A DNA stretch of 56,108 nt. Origin: Aneurinibacillus tyrosinisolvens. Lineage in GTDB: Bacteria; Bacillota; Bacilli; Aneurinibacillales; Aneurinibacillaceae. The notes under the pieces are model-generated. The model was not told the origin of the DNA, ran no database searches, and saw only the letters and a list, made by a program, of their open reading frames with translations. A program made the translations under genes and the position numbers. Of the stretch, positions 35,731-45,715 are shown one piece after another. Each line of letters starts with the position of its first letter. Within the stretch, counting starts at the first letter, position 1. The stretch is from the NCBI RefSeq assembly GCF_001015055.1, contig NZ_BBWZ01000033.1:1-56108 (forward strand). The letters run 5' to 3'.

Positions 35731-35791
35731 TTTGTACGGAAGAAAAAATGCTTGCTTGCTGAATCGACAGAAGCACGAAAATGCAGCTATA

Positions 35792-35860
35792 TTTGTCGGA
35801 AAATTCTTTTAATTAATCCTCCTATTTTGACAAATTTTCACTTCTCGCTGTGTTTATAAT
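35792..35860 (+). promoter_or_regulatory. Spo0A-dependent sigma-A promoter of spoIIE
   Basis: TTGACA (35827-35832) and TATAAT (35855-35860) are separated by 22 bases, too long for unaided sigma-A. A perfect Spo0A box overlaps the -35 box in inverted orientation (35826-35834). TTTGTCGGA at 35792-35800 is an 8-of-9 match upstream. Wide spacing plus upstream 0A boxes is the hallmark of B. subtilis spoIIG and spoIIE promoters. Confidence 0.85.
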
Positions 35861-35896
35861 GGGAATCACAAAAAATCAGATGGGGCGGTGTGATAT

Positions 35897-38362
35897 ATGA
35901 TACGTAACGGATCGATTACAATGGAAGGCAAGATGGGGGCTCCTCTTCAGCAAATGAGCGGGAAAGGAAAAAATTGGGTGTGGGCTGCTTCTAAACAATG
36001 GAGCGTCCTCCACCTTATGATGGGCCTTCTTCTTGGACGAGCTCTTATCTTGCAGGAAATGTCTCCTTTCGCTGTTCCATTTTTCGCTGTCATGTATTTT
36101 TTAAAGAAAAACCGGCTGCTTCTCATTATGTTTTCGATTGTGGCCGGAAGTGCTATGCAGTCCATGGGCATTGCGGCAGGAAATTTCCTTGGGATGGCCA
36201 TCGTTCTGGTGATGCTCAGTTTTTTGGAAAAACGAAAGAAAGCGGAGCTCAACCATGCACCGCTCCTTTCTTTTCTCGCGGTCCTCCTGAGCAATACAGC
36301 GATTGATTACATCGCCAATCACTTCACATGGTACGCTCTCTTTATGAACGGAATCGAAGCGCTCCTCAGCATGATTCTCACGCTGATTTTTGTCCAGGCG
36401 ATTCCTGTGATTACGTTGAGGCACAGCCAGCAGCAGCTGCGGACGGAAGAGGTCATCTGCCTTATCATCCTGCTGGCCTCCGTAATGACGGGAACGGTGG
36501 GGTGGCTCGTGCAGGATGTAGCGGTGGACAATGCGCTGGCAAGGTATTTAATCCTTCTGTTTGCTGCGGTCGGTGGAGGAACGATCGGAGCCGCTGTGGG
36601 GGTTGTAACCGGGCTTGTTCTTAGTCTGGCAAATATAGATGCAGTATACCAGATTAGCCTGCTGGCTTTTTCAGGCTTGCTTGCCGGCCTGCTGCGGGAA
36701 GGAAATAAGCTTACAGTAGCCATTGGCCTGCTTATTGGCTCCTCTATTCTCACTGTATACGTAGGTGAACAGCGAGAAATCCTGCAGTCCACCATGGAGA
36801 CATTCGCCGGCATTTTCTTTTTCCTGCTGACTCCGAGGGTGGTATTAAACGAAATCGCCAAGTTTATTCCAGGCACACAGGAGAATCTTTCCTCTCAGCA
36901 GCAGTATTTACGGCGTGTCCGTGATGTTACGGCTGGTAAAATGGAGCAGTTTTCCCGCCTTTTTACACAGCTTTCAGATACATTTGTTAATACGAACGAA
37001 GGAGACGAGGAGGGTGAAGACAGGAAAAAAGACTACTTTTTAAGCGAGGTGACAAAAAACACGTGCCAGCGCTGCTGGAAGAAGGAACAGTGCTGGGAAA
37101 GGGAATTTGACAGCACTTATTTCGCCCTTGGTGAAATGGTTCAGTCTATGAAAAAGGACGGTGAGATTAACGTAAACGAGATGCCGAAGGACTGGCTGAG
37201 GAGGTGCGTCAAGCAGGACCGGGTGCTGCAAAGCATGGAACAGGAATACGGGCGCTGGCAAAATCAGCTTTATTTAAAACACCAGATTGCGGACAGCAGA
37301 CGCCTTGTTGCCGAGCAGCTTGCCGGGGTTTCCCGTGTTATGCAGGACTTTGCTAAAGAAATTCAAAGGGAAGGCATCCATATGCATGTTCAGGAACAGC
37401 AGATTCTTGGAGCTCTGGAGGGGGTTGGCTTATCCATACGTGATGTAGATATTATTAGCCTTGATGAAGGGAAGGTGGATATTGAAATTAGCCAGCCGAC
37501 ATGCCATGGGAGGGATGAGTGCGCCAAAATTATCGCTCCGCTCTTATCCGATGTTATCGGTGAAAAAATAACGGTAAAGGAGAAGAACTGCGAGGCTTTT
37601 GCCGATGGGCACTGCACGATGTGCCTGGGGTCTGCACAGGAATTTGAAATTGTAACCGGGATGGCCGGCGCTGCAAAAGGAGGGCAGCTGCTGTCGGGTG
37701 ATTGTTTCAAAATTATGGAGTTTGGCAGCGGGAAAATGGCGCTGGCGATGAGCGACGGCATGGGAAACGGAGAGAGGGCATACAGAGAAAGCTCTTCCAC
37801 ACTCGAGCTGCTGCAGCAGCTTCTTGAGTCCGGGATGGAAGAAACGCTAAGCATTAAATCCGTAAACACCGTTCTCTCCCTCCGCTCACCTGACGAAGTG
37901 TTTGCCACCGTCGATTTGGCTTTAATTGATTTGCATACGGCGAAAACAAAATTTATTAAGACAGGTTCAACACCGAGCTTCATAAAAAGGGGGGATGAAG
38001 TCATTCCGATTTCGGCCAATAATTTACCGATTGGAATTTTGGATGAAATCGATGTGGACGTTGTAAGCTATCAATTAAAGCCGGGTGACTTGTTGATTAT
38101 GATGACGGACGGTATTTATGAGGCGCCCCGTGCGGTGGAAAATAAAAATCTGTGGATGAAACGGAAGATTTCCGAACTGCAGACGAGCGACCCACAGGAG
38201 GTAGCGGATTGTCTGCTGGAGCTCGTTATACGGCACCATTATGGAGAGATTGTGGATGACATGACCGTTATGGTGGCCCGCATTGATCGGTATATGCCCC
38301 CCTGGGCAGCCATTCAGATGCCAAATGCCCCTAGAATTGAACGGCCGAGGTTTGTGAGTTAA
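35897..38362 (+). CDS. spoIIE: stage II sporulation protein E, PP2C phosphatase
   Basis: The protein has 821 residues. The N-terminal third has about ten membrane segments (about 35-330). A central FtsZ-interacting/oligomerisation region follows, with the cysteine-rich NTCQRCWKKEQCW stretch. The C-terminal PP2C-type phosphatase domain (about 590-805) carries metal aspartates in MSDGMGNGERA, MMTDGIYEAP and DDMTVMVARI. SpoIIE dephosphorylates SpoIIAA to activate sigma-F in the forespore and helps polar septation. It is preceded by a Spo0A-type promoter and followed by a terminator. Confidence 0.97.
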   Translation: MIRNGSITMEGKMGAPLQQMSGKGKNWVWAASKQWSVLHLMMGLLLGRALILQEMSPFAVPFFAVMYFLKKNRLLLIMFSIVAGSAMQSMGIAAGNFLGMAIVLVMLSFLEKRKKAELNHAPLLSFLAVLLSNTAIDYIANHFTWYALFMNGIEALLSMILTLIFVQAIPVITLRHSQQQLRTEEVICLIILLASVMTGTVGWLVQDVAVDNALARYLILLFAAVGGGTIGAAVGVVTGLVLSLANIDAVYQISLLAFSGLLAGLLREGNKLTVAIGLLIGSSILTVYVGEQREILQSTMETFAGIFFFLLTPRVVLNEIAKFIPGTQENLSSQQQYLRRVRDVTAGKMEQFSRLFTQLSDTFVNTNEGDEEGEDRKKDYFLSEVTKNTCQRCWKKEQCWEREFDSTYFALGEMVQSMKKDGEINVNEMPKDWLRRCVKQDRVLQSMEQEYGRWQNQLYLKHQIADSRRLVAEQLAGVSRVMQDFAKEIQREGIHMHVQEQQILGALEGVGLSIRDVDIISLDEGKVDIEISQPTCHGRDECAKIIAPLLSDVIGEKITVKEKNCEAFADGHCTMCLGSAQEFEIVTGMAGAAKGGQLLSGDCFKIMEFGSGKMALAMSDGMGNGERAYRESSSTLELLQQLLESGMEETLSIKSVNTVLSLRSPDEVFATVDLALIDLHTAKTKFIKTGSTPSFIKRGDEVIPISANNLPIGILDEIDVDVVSYQLKPGDLLIMMTDGIYEAPRAVENKNLWMKRKISELQTSDPQEVADCLLELVIRHHYGEIVDDMTVMVARIDRYMPPWAAIQMPNAPRIERPRFVS

Positions 38363-38369
38363 TAGAAGA

Positions 38370-38417
38370 AAGGCCGTGGTCGACAATCACTCCGGTTGCC
38401 GACCATGGCCTTTTTGT
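38370..38417 (+). terminator. intrinsic terminator of spoIIE
   Basis: AAGGCC and TGGTCG pair with CGACCA and GGCCTT (one mismatch), enclosing an internal loop, followed by five T. Confidence 0.88.
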
Positions 38418-38515
38418 GGTAGAGTACAATACGAAAAAAATGAAACTTATTTTGAAGGGCACCGTATAGATATTGTAAGCTGTACTACGCATCCCTTTCA
38501 TTGAAGGTGAAAATT

Positions 38516-39907
38516 ATGCTGCAGCAAATGAAAAAAACGATTGTAGATAATGAGCTGCTTGCGAAGGGCGACGCCGTTGTTGTTGCTGTGTCAGGGGGAC
38601 CTGATTCGGTCGCTCTGTTACACGCTTTGGCGGAGCTGCGTTCATCTTACGAGCTGCAGATTGCTGCCGCCCACCTGAATCACCAGTTTCGCGGGATGGA
38701 TGCTGAGGAAGACAGCCTCTATGTTCAATCGCTTTGCCGCATGTTGAATGTTCCCTGCTATGCAGAATCCATTGATGTTCCGCGCTTTATCAAAGAATCA
38801 GGACTTAGCCCGGAAGACGCTGCCCGCCGGGTTCGGTACCGTTTCCTAACGAAGGTAGCAAAGGAACTGGGCAGGGCCAAAGTAGCCACCGGCCACCATG
38901 CTGACGACCAGACTGAAACGATCCTTATGCGTCTCATTCGCGGAACCGGGATTGAGGGCCTTGCCGGAATTCCCATTCGGCGCATGGAGAGCGGGGTTGA
39001 GATTATCCGCCCCCTTCTAGAAATTAACCGGCACCAGATAGAGGTTTATTGCACTGAGCACGGGCTGGAACCCAGACACGATCAAAGCAACTTCAGTGAC
39101 CAATACTTTCGAAATCGTATCCGGCTGCACTGGATACCCAGGATGAAAGAGGAAAATCCCCGGTTATCTGCCGTTGTTTCGCAGATGGCATCCATTGTCC
39201 GCGACGAAAATGCGTACATGGAAGAGAAGAGCCGGGAAGAATTGGAAAGCATCATAGAAGAAAAAGAAGCGAATAGGATGGTTATAAAACAGAAAGCTTT
39301 CTTATTGTCTGCCGTTGCTTTACAAAGGAGGATGATTAAACTAATATTAAGTTATCTGTCCGGAAGTAACGCGGGGGAGATTGGTTACACACATATCGAA
39401 AGTATCAGACAAATGATTAAAGATCCCCATCCGTCTGTCAGCCTTCATTTGCCTGGAGGGCTGCGGGTGCAGCGTGAGTACAAGCGGGTGATTTTTTCGT
39501 CTATACCGGATGTGGATAGCGTCCCTGCTTATATACATTGTTTGCAAATGCCGGGGTATACATATGTTCCTGAGATTGGCCGTACGTTTCATTGCTATTA
39601 CAGTAAGCGGGGGCAGGAAGAAAAGCTGTACCCGGGTGAATTTGCGGTGTTTGATCCGGCACAAATTAAGGGTAAGCTATACGTAAGACAGCGGCTTGCC
39701 GGAGACAGAATGACGCTCAAAGGCATGACAGGGAGTAAAAAAGTAAAAGATATTTTTATCGACGCTAAAGTTCCCCGTGCGCAGCGTGATCGGGTACCGC
39801 TTGTCAGCGATGATGAAAGTATATTGTGGATTCCCTGTATTAAGCGTTCAAACGAAGCTTTGCCTGCAGGGGATACTGAAGTTCTATTGTATGTGGTTGT
39901 TGAATAG
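38516..39907 (+). CDS. tilS: tRNA(Ile)-lysidine synthetase
   Basis: The protein has 463 residues and converts C34 of the CAU-anticodon tRNA-Ile to lysidine. ATG 38516 is chosen with GAAGGTG upstream; TTG 38501 is possible. The PP-loop SGGPDS is at residues 26-31. HLNHQFRG, GHHADDQTETILMRLIRG and the IRPLL substrate segment follow, and two C-terminal TilS domains complete the long form. The tilS-hpt-ftsH order is conserved. The yabS and yabT genes found before tilS in B. subtilis are absent. Confidence 0.95.
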   Translation: MLQQMKKTIVDNELLAKGDAVVVAVSGGPDSVALLHALAELRSSYELQIAAAHLNHQFRGMDAEEDSLYVQSLCRMLNVPCYAESIDVPRFIKESGLSPEDAARRVRYRFLTKVAKELGRAKVATGHHADDQTETILMRLIRGTGIEGLAGIPIRRMESGVEIIRPLLEINRHQIEVYCTEHGLEPRHDQSNFSDQYFRNRIRLHWIPRMKEENPRLSAVVSQMASIVRDENAYMEEKSREELESIIEEKEANRMVIKQKAFLLSAVALQRRMIKLILSYLSGSNAGEIGYTHIESIRQMIKDPHPSVSLHLPGGLRVQREYKRVIFSSIPDVDSVPAYIHCLQMPGYTYVPEIGRTFHCYYSKRGQEEKLYPGEFAVFDPAQIKGKLYVRQRLAGDRMTLKGMTGSKKVKDIFIDAKVPRAQRDRVPLVSDDESILWIPCIKRSNEALPAGDTEVLLYVVVE

Positions 39908-39936
39908 TTGTTTTTTAAGTGACCAGGAGGTTCAGC

Positions 39937-40473
39937 ATGGAAAGAGACATTGAGAAAATATTGCTCACAGAGGAAGTAATTGAGGCAAAAGTACGCGAGT
40001 TGGGCCGTATTCTTTCCAGGGAATACGAAGGAAAGAACCCACTCGTTATTTGTGTTTTACGGGGAGCAGCTCCGTTTATGACTGACTTAATCCGCCGCAT
40101 GGATATTGCCCTGGAAATGGATTTTATGGCGGTGTCAAGTTACGGCGCTTCCACAAAATCATCCGGAGTCGTAAGAATAATCAAGGATTTAGATACTGCG
40201 GTGGATGAACGTCACGTTTTAATTGTAGAGGATATTATCGACAGCGGCCTGACACTTAGTTACTTAATTGACATTATTCAGCGCCGTAATGCGGCTTCAG
40301 TGAAGGTGGTTACACTGCTTGATAAGCCGGCACGGCGTACCGTCGATTTATCTCCGGATTTCAGCGGGTTTCAAATTCCCGACGCTTTTGTTGTTGGATA
40401 TGGCTTGGATTATGCGGAGAAATACCGCAATTTGCCTTACATAGGTATCTTAAAACCGGAAGTGTACAGTTAA
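39937..40473 (+). CDS. hpt: hypoxanthine phosphoribosyltransferase
   Basis: The protein has 178 residues and salvages hypoxanthine and guanine using PRPP. The PRPP-binding motif [13 protein letters not shown] lies near residue 95, LRGAAPFM near residue 40 and the flexible loop SSYGAST near residue 65. Start ATG 39937 has CAGGAGG six bases upstream. In B. subtilis TilS and HprT form a complex that activates ftsH transcription, and ftsH lies directly downstream here too. Confidence 0.95.
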   Translation: MERDIEKILLTEEVIEAKVRELGRILSREYEGKNPLVICVLRGAAPFMTDLIRRMDIALEMDFMAVSSYGASTKSSGVVRIIKDLDTAVDERHVLIVEDIIDSGLTLSYLIDIIQRRNAASVKVVTLLDKPARRTVDLSPDFSGFQIPDAFVVGYGLDYAEKYRNLPYIGILKPEVYS

Positions 40474-40483
40474 TGTGGGCAAG

Positions 40484-40512
40484 TTGTAGCGCATAGTTTG
40501 ATGTGGTAAAAT
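40484..40512 (+). promoter_or_regulatory. promoter of ftsH
   Basis: TTGTAG (40484-40489) and TAAAAT (40507-40512) are 17 bases apart. The weak -35 is compatible with activation by TilS-HprT, known in B. subtilis. Confidence 0.6.
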
Positions 40513-40546
40513 AATGTAGGTGTTTTAGCGTGAGAGGAGGTAAGGA

Positions 40547-42481
40547 ATGAATCGGTTCTTCCGCAATACAGGATTTTATCTACTAATTATTTTAGTAACG
40601 GTGGGAATTGTAAATTTCATCACCAATCAGGGTACGGAAACAACTAAAATACCCTACAATCAGTTCCGACAGTATCTTAGTAAGGGACAGATAGCTGAAC
40701 TCCAGATTCGTCCTGAACGGGGTACGTATTATATTCAAGGGAAGCTGAAGGATCAGAGCACTTTCTATACAAACGGTCCGTTGTATGACAACGCTGAGCT
40801 GTTGAAAAGGATTGAAGAAGCGAATCTGCCCAGAGAAGAATATTTAGAGCAGAAAGGCGATTCCGTCTGGCTCACTTTTCTTACATCCATCATTCCGTTT
40901 GTTATTATCTTTATTCTTTTCTTCTTTCTGCTGAATCAAGCCCAGGGTGGCGGAAGCAGGGTCATGAACTTTGGCAAGAGTAAAGCCAAATTGTACAATG
41001 ATGAGAAGAAGAAGGTTACATTCGATGATGTAGCCGGTGCGGATGAAGAGAAAGCCGAACTTGTAGAAGTTGTGGAATTCCTCAAGGATCCACGTAAATT
41101 CTCAGCTCTCGGTGCACGAATTCCCAAAGGGGTATTGCTTGTCGGTCCTCCGGGTACCGGTAAGACCTTGCTTGCCCGTGCTGTTGCAGGGGAAGCGGGC
41201 GTTCCCTTTTTCAGTATAAGCGGTTCAGACTTTGTAGAGATGTTCGTCGGTGTCGGGGCTTCCCGTGTGCGCGATTTGTTTGAGAACGCGAAGAAGAATG
41301 CGCCATGCATTATTTTCATCGATGAAATTGATGCCGTTGGGCGTCAGCGTGGTGCGGGTCTCGGAGGCGGACACGATGAACGGGAACAAACGTTAAACCA
41401 ATTGCTTGTTGAGATGGACGGTTTTGGAGCGAACGAAGGAATCATCATCGTTGCAGCGACGAACCGGCCGGATATCCTTGACCCTGCCCTGCTTCGTCCG
41501 GGACGTTTTGACCGTCAGATTACGGTTGACCGCCCTGACGTAAAAGGAAGGGAAGCAGTTCTGCACGTGCACGCACGCAACAAGCCGCTTGCTGAAGGTG
41601 TGGACTTAGATATTATTGCACGCCGCACGCCTGGGTTCACAGGAGCGGATCTTGAGAATTTGTTGAATGAAGCGGCCCTGCTTGCGGCTCGCCGTGATAA
41701 GAAGAAAATCGGCATGGTGGAAGTTGATGAGGCGATTGACCGCGTTATCGCCGGTCCTGCGAAGAAATCAAGGGTTATCAGTGACGATGAGAAAAGACTG
41801 GTTGCCTTCCACGAGGCAGGACATACGATTTGTGGTTATTTCCTGGAAAATGCCGATATGGTTCATAAGGTAACGATTATTCCACGCGGCAGTGCGGGCG
41901 GATATACGGTTATGCTTCCGAAGGAAGACCGCTTCTTCGCCACCAAGTCTGATTTGCTGGATAAGATTGTTGGCTTACTCGGCGGCCGTGTTGCTGAGGA
42001 ACTTGTATTAAAAGATGTAAGTACCGGTGCTCACAATGACTTTGAACGTGCGACGGGCATTGCACGCCGCATGGTAATGGAGTTCGGAATGAGCACGAAT
42101 CTTGGGCCGATGCAGTTCGGACAAAGCCAGGGCCAGGTATTCCTCGGACGCGACTTCGGCCATGAGCAGAATTACAGCGACGAGACAGCGCGTCAAATCG
42201 ATCAGGAGATTCAAACGATTATCCGCGATTGTCATCAGCGTTGTACCGACCTGCTGACAGAGCATATGGATAAGCTCGAAGCGGTTGCCCACAAGCTGCT
42301 TGAAGTTGAAACGCTTGATGCTGAGCAGATTAAAAGCATCATTGAAACAGGTACAATCAGCAGCAGCATCGGTGAGGTAAAAGAGGTTACAACCGGAGAC
42401 GTAAAAGTACAAATTACCGGTAAGCCTGACGATGCGGCACCATTTCCTGGCATCGACAGCGACAGTAAAGATGACGCATAA
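40547..42481 (+). CDS. ftsH: ATP-dependent zinc metalloprotease FtsH
   Basis: The protein has 644 residues and is a hexameric membrane AAA+ protease for quality control and regulated proteolysis. Two N-terminal membrane segments (about 8-25 and 106-128) flank an extracellular domain. The AAA domain has Walker A GPPGTGKT near residue 200, Walker [12 protein letters not shown] and the SRH segment ending in RPGRFDR. The zinc motif HEAGH lies near residue 420. The last 40 residues are acidic. GAGAGGAGG precedes the ATG, and a strong terminator follows. Confidence 0.98.
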   Translation: MNRFFRNTGFYLLIILVTVGIVNFITNQGTETTKIPYNQFRQYLSKGQIAELQIRPERGTYYIQGKLKDQSTFYTNGPLYDNAELLKRIEEANLPREEYLEQKGDSVWLTFLTSIIPFVIIFILFFFLLNQAQGGGSRVMNFGKSKAKLYNDEKKKVTFDDVAGADEEKAELVEVVEFLKDPRKFSALGARIPKGVLLVGPPGTGKTLLARAVAGEAGVPFFSISGSDFVEMFVGVGASRVRDLFENAKKNAPCIIFIDEIDAVGRQRGAGLGGGHDEREQTLNQLLVEMDGFGANEGIIIVAATNRPDILDPALLRPGRFDRQITVDRPDVKGREAVLHVHARNKPLAEGVDLDIIARRTPGFTGADLENLLNEAALLAARRDKKKIGMVEVDEAIDRVIAGPAKKSRVISDDEKRLVAFHEAGHTICGYFLENADMVHKVTIIPRGSAGGYTVMLPKEDRFFATKSDLLDKIVGLLGGRVAEELVLKDVSTGAHNDFERATGIARRMVMEFGMSTNLGPMQFGQSQGQVFLGRDFGHEQNYSDETARQIDQEIQTIIRDCHQRCTDLLTEHMDKLEAVAHKLLEVETLDAEQIKSIIETGTISSSIGEVKEVTTGDVKVQITGKPDDAAPFPGIDSDSKDDA

Positions 42482-42490
42482 TTTAGCAAC

Positions 42491-42525
42491 AAAGCCTCCC
42501 GTCAGCGGGAGGCTTTTCCTTTTTT
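42491..42525 (+). terminator. intrinsic terminator of ftsH
   Basis: AAGCCTCCC (42492-42500) pairs with GGGAGGCTT (42507-42515), followed by a T-rich tail. Confidence 0.88.
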
Positions 42526-42609
42526 AAAGTACAGGCAGGGTGTGTACAATTCAGACAATTAAAGGTATGATACTGATAAACCAACACTTGTGAATAGTGG
42601 AAATACACT

Positions 42610-43980
42610 TTGCATATAGCAAGTGCTTACGGGGGGTTGCTTTATAATGAAGGGCCTTCTTGTGTCAGCGATTTAATCCATTATGGAACAAAGTTTGATG
42701 AAGAAGACGGTGTGCTTGCGTTAACGAAAGAGGGCGCTCACAGCCAGCGCCGAATCCTTCATGCGCAGGGGGATGCTACAGGGGCTGAAATTGTGCGTGC
42801 GCTTTCAGAACGTGCGCTTTCAAATGAGCGAATTCGAATTTTGGAAAATCACTTTACCCTGGATCTTGTTACGCATCAGGGAGAATGCATCGGGGCACTT
42901 GTTCGCAAGCCCAATGGTCAGAAGATCTATATACGAGCGAATGCAACGGTCCTTGCTACGGGCGGAGCCGGCCAGTTGTATCGCTATACCACCAACCCGG
43001 AGATTGCCACCGGCGATGGAATGGCGATGGCATACCGGGCTGGTGCGTATATTAAAGACGTGGAATTTATCCAGTTTCATCCAACTTCTCTATTTTACCC
43101 AGGGGCCCCTCGCTTTTTAATCTCAGAAGCGGTTCGCGGTGAAGGGGCCGTACTGCGTAATATTAACGGGGAGCGTTTCATGGATAAGTATCATCCACAG
43201 AAAGAACTTGCTCCTCGAGATGTTGTCGCGCGCGCGATCGTGTCTGAAATGGAATTGACTGGTTCCACGTTCGTTTATTTGGATATTACCCACGAATCTG
43301 AAGAGTTAATCAAACATCGTTTTCCAACCATTCATAAAGTTTGCCTTCGTTATGGGCTGGATATGGTCACGGACTGGATTCCGGTAGCGCCGGCTGCACA
43401 CTACATTATGGGTGGACTCAAAACCGGTCTATACGGCGAGACAGCGGTAGGCCGGCTCTTCGCCTGTGGTGAAGTATCATGTACAGGTGTCCACGGGGCC
43501 AACCGTTTAGCAAGTAACTCGCTTGCTGAGGCGCTTGTTTTCGGGAAACGTATCGCAAATCGCGTTGCTGAACTTCCGGTGCTGGACGAGCAGGTACCTG
43601 CCGTATCGTTTTCATTAATGCGCCAGCAGACAACGAACAACGAGACCGTAATGGAGAGAAAGCTTCGCCTTCAGAAATTAATGCTGGCTTATGTCGGTCT
43701 AAAGCGGCAGGAAAAAGGCCTGACGAAAGCGGTAAGGGAGCTGGAAAGGTTCGTGCGTGCGTTTCGCATGAAAATGGAACGTCCGGAAGAGATTGAATAC
43801 CTGAATTTATTAACCTGCGGGTGTTTGGTTGCTAATGCAGCCCTTCAGCGAGAGGAGAGCCGTGGAGGCCATTACCGTGAGGATTTTCCGAAGCGGGATG
43901 AACTTGTATGGCGAAAGCACATCGTCCAGTCGATTGAAGACGGGGTTTCAGAGGAGCGGAATTTAAATGAGGATGAATGA
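42610..43980 (+). pseudogene. nadB: L-aspartate oxidase, N-terminally truncated
   Basis: The open frame (456 codons from TTG 42610) covers the substrate and C-terminal parts of NadB: LTKEGAHSQRRILHAQGDATG, ATGGAGQLYRYTTNP, EFIQFHPTSL, EAVRGEG and HGANRLASNSLAEAL. The first 80 or so residues, with the FAD-binding GSGxAGL fingerprint and the YAQGGIAA segment, are missing. A stop codon lies at 42595-42597 in frame, and only about 90 bases separate it from the ftsH terminator. Recognisable homology begins at about LLYNEGPSCV (42634). No nadA is adjacent. The enzyme would not bind FAD normally, so de novo NAD synthesis by this copy is probably lost; an assembly deletion is an alternative. Confidence 0.82.
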
Positions 43981-44821
43981 AAGACTATTGGATGAACAGA
44001 TAGAGAAATGGCTGCAGGAAGACATCGGATTCGGGGATATTACCAGCCTTGCAACTGTGCCTGACCACCTGATGGGAAAAGGCATCCTTTACACAAAGGA
44101 AGCGGGAGTCATTGCCGGGCTTGAGGTGGCGGCCCGTGTATTCTCTCATATGGATCGGGGTCTTATTTTTACACCGCAGGTGGAAGAAGGTTCCTATGTG
44201 GACAAAGGTGTCGTTGTTGCGGAAATAGAAGGAAGGGTGCAGAGCCTGCTTAGCGGAGAACGTGTTGCATTGAATCTCCTTCAGCGTCTTTCCGGGATAG
44301 CAACAGTAACGAGGAAATATGTGCAAGAGGCCCGCAAAGAAAGTGAAAAAGTTCGCATCGTTGATACAAGGAAAACAACACCCGGGCTGCGTATGCTTGA
44401 GAAGTATGCAGTCGTTGCAGGGGGCGGACATAACCACCGGATTGGCCTGTTCGATGCAGTGATGATTAAAGACAATCATATTAAAGCAGCGGGTGGAATC
44501 AAGCAGGCGGTAAGCCGGGCGCGGGAAGCGATTCCACATACAATGCGAATCGAAGTAGAAGTGGAAAACCTGGAACAGCTGCAGGAGGCAATGGAAGCCG
44601 GACCGGATATTATTATGCTCGACAACATGGACCCGAAGGCGATGAGGGAAGCCGTAAAACGGGTTGGCGGCTCGGCGGTTGTAGAAGCTTCAGGCGGCGT
44701 TACTTTGCAGACGGTAGGAACGATTGCTGCGACCGGCGTTGATGTGATTTCCGTCGGAAGCCTCACGCACTCCATATCAGCGCTTGATATTAGCCTCGAT
44801 TTAAACGAGAGAAAACGATAG
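43967..44821 (+). CDS. nadC: nicotinate-nucleotide pyrophosphorylase (carboxylating)
   Basis: The protein (quinolinate phosphoribosyltransferase) has 284 residues. It converts quinolinate and PRPP to nicotinate mononucleotide. Motifs include [37 protein letters not shown] and [11 protein letters not shown] 43967 overlaps the nadB remnant by 14 bases and uses GAGGAGCGG as ribosome site. It appears intact although the upstream nadB is broken, so it would depend on quinolinate from another source or be losing its role. Confidence 0.95.
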   Translation: MRMNERLLDEQIEKWLQEDIGFGDITSLATVPDHLMGKGILYTKEAGVIAGLEVAARVFSHMDRGLIFTPQVEEGSYVDKGVVVAEIEGRVQSLLSGERVALNLLQRLSGIATVTRKYVQEARKESEKVRIVDTRKTTPGLRMLEKYAVVAGGGHNHRIGLFDAVMIKDNHIKAAGGIKQAVSRAREAIPHTMRIEVEVENLEQLQEAMEAGPDIIMLDNMDPKAMREAVKRVGGSAVVEASGGVTLQTVGTIAATGVDVISVGSLTHSISALDISLDLNERKR

Positions 44822-44834
44822 GCAGGTAGAAATC

Positions 44835-45602
44835 ATGTTATTTGTAATTGATGTAGGAAACACGAATATTGTGCTTGGCGTCTATGAGGGAGACGAATTG
44901 AAGCATAACTGGCGCATTCATACGGATCGTTCGAAGACAGATGATGAATTCGGCATGCTTATAAAAAGTTTATTCGCGGATAAGGGAATTACCTTCTCGC
45001 AAATTGAGGGTGCCATCATTTCCTCTGTTGTTCCTCCGTTGATGTTTCCATTAGAAAAAATGTGCTACAAGTATCTGGGCGTGAAACCTATGGTTATCGG
45101 GCCGGGGTTAAAAACAGGCTTGAATATTAAGGCAGATAACCCCCGTGAAGTCGGGGCAGACCGAATCGTAAATGCAGTCGCCGCCATTCACCATTACGGA
45201 ACGCCCCTTATCGTTGTAGATTTTGGGACCGCGACGACTTTCTGTTTCATTGATGAAGAAGGGGGCTACCATGGCGGTGCGATTGCTCCGGGTATCGCTA
45301 TATCAACAGAAGCTCTTTATAGCCGGGCTGCTAAGCTGCCCCGGATTGAACTTAGCAAGCCGCCAAGCGTTATCGGGCGGAACACCGTTCATGCGATGCA
45401 ATCCGGTGTAATATACGGTTTCGTCGGCCAGGTGGACGAACTCGTCCGCCGGATGAAGAAAGAGAGCAAAAGCAACCCGAAGGTCATTGCTACCGGCGGT
45501 CTTGCCGAATTAATCGGAAATGAATCCAATGAAATCGATATTGTTGATCCGTGGCTGACTGTAAAGGGATTGCGTTTGATTTACGATCGAAATTGGAAAT
45601 AA
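44835..45602 (+). CDS. coaX: type III pantothenate kinase
   Basis: The protein has 255 residues of the ASKHA superfamily and phosphorylates pantothenate, the first step of CoA synthesis. The phosphate-1 motif [14 protein letters not shown] opens the protein. [15 protein letters not shown], the [10 protein letters not shown] motif and the GAIAPGI segment follow. It starts 13 bases after nadC with a weak AGGTAG site. An exceptionally strong terminator follows. Confidence 0.96.
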   Translation: MLFVIDVGNTNIVLGVYEGDELKHNWRIHTDRSKTDDEFGMLIKSLFADKGITFSQIEGAIISSVVPPLMFPLEKMCYKYLGVKPMVIGPGLKTGLNIKADNPREVGADRIVNAVAAIHHYGTPLIVVDFGTATTFCFIDEEGGYHGGAIAPGIAISTEALYSRAAKLPRIELSKPPSVIGRNTVHAMQSGVIYGFVGQVDELVRRMKKESKSNPKVIATGGLAELIGNESNEIDIVDPWLTVKGLRLIYDRNWK

Positions 45603-45603
45603 T

Positions 45604-45653
45604 AAAAGACAGGGATACAAAAAGAATTTCTTTTTGTATCCCTGTCTTTTTAC
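45604..45653 (+). terminator. very strong intrinsic terminator of coaX
   Basis: A perfect 20-bp stem (about 45605-45624 with 45630-45649) around a five-base loop, with T-rich tail. It is symmetric enough to act on both strands. Confidence 0.92.
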
Positions 45654-45715
45654 AGTTTTGCACGTTGTGGTAAACTAACGTGTAGAGTATGAAACAGGAA
45701 GGAAGAAGGAAACGC

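Noticed and set aside
35691..35896. tRNA genes between divIC and spoIIE as in B. subtilis
   Set aside because: No cloverleaf-forming sequence or CCA-end region is visible; the gap is filled by a terminator and the spoIIE promoter.
36319..36876. Minus-strand open frame inside spoIIE
   Set aside because: It is a shadow of the membrane domain of spoIIE and resembles no family.
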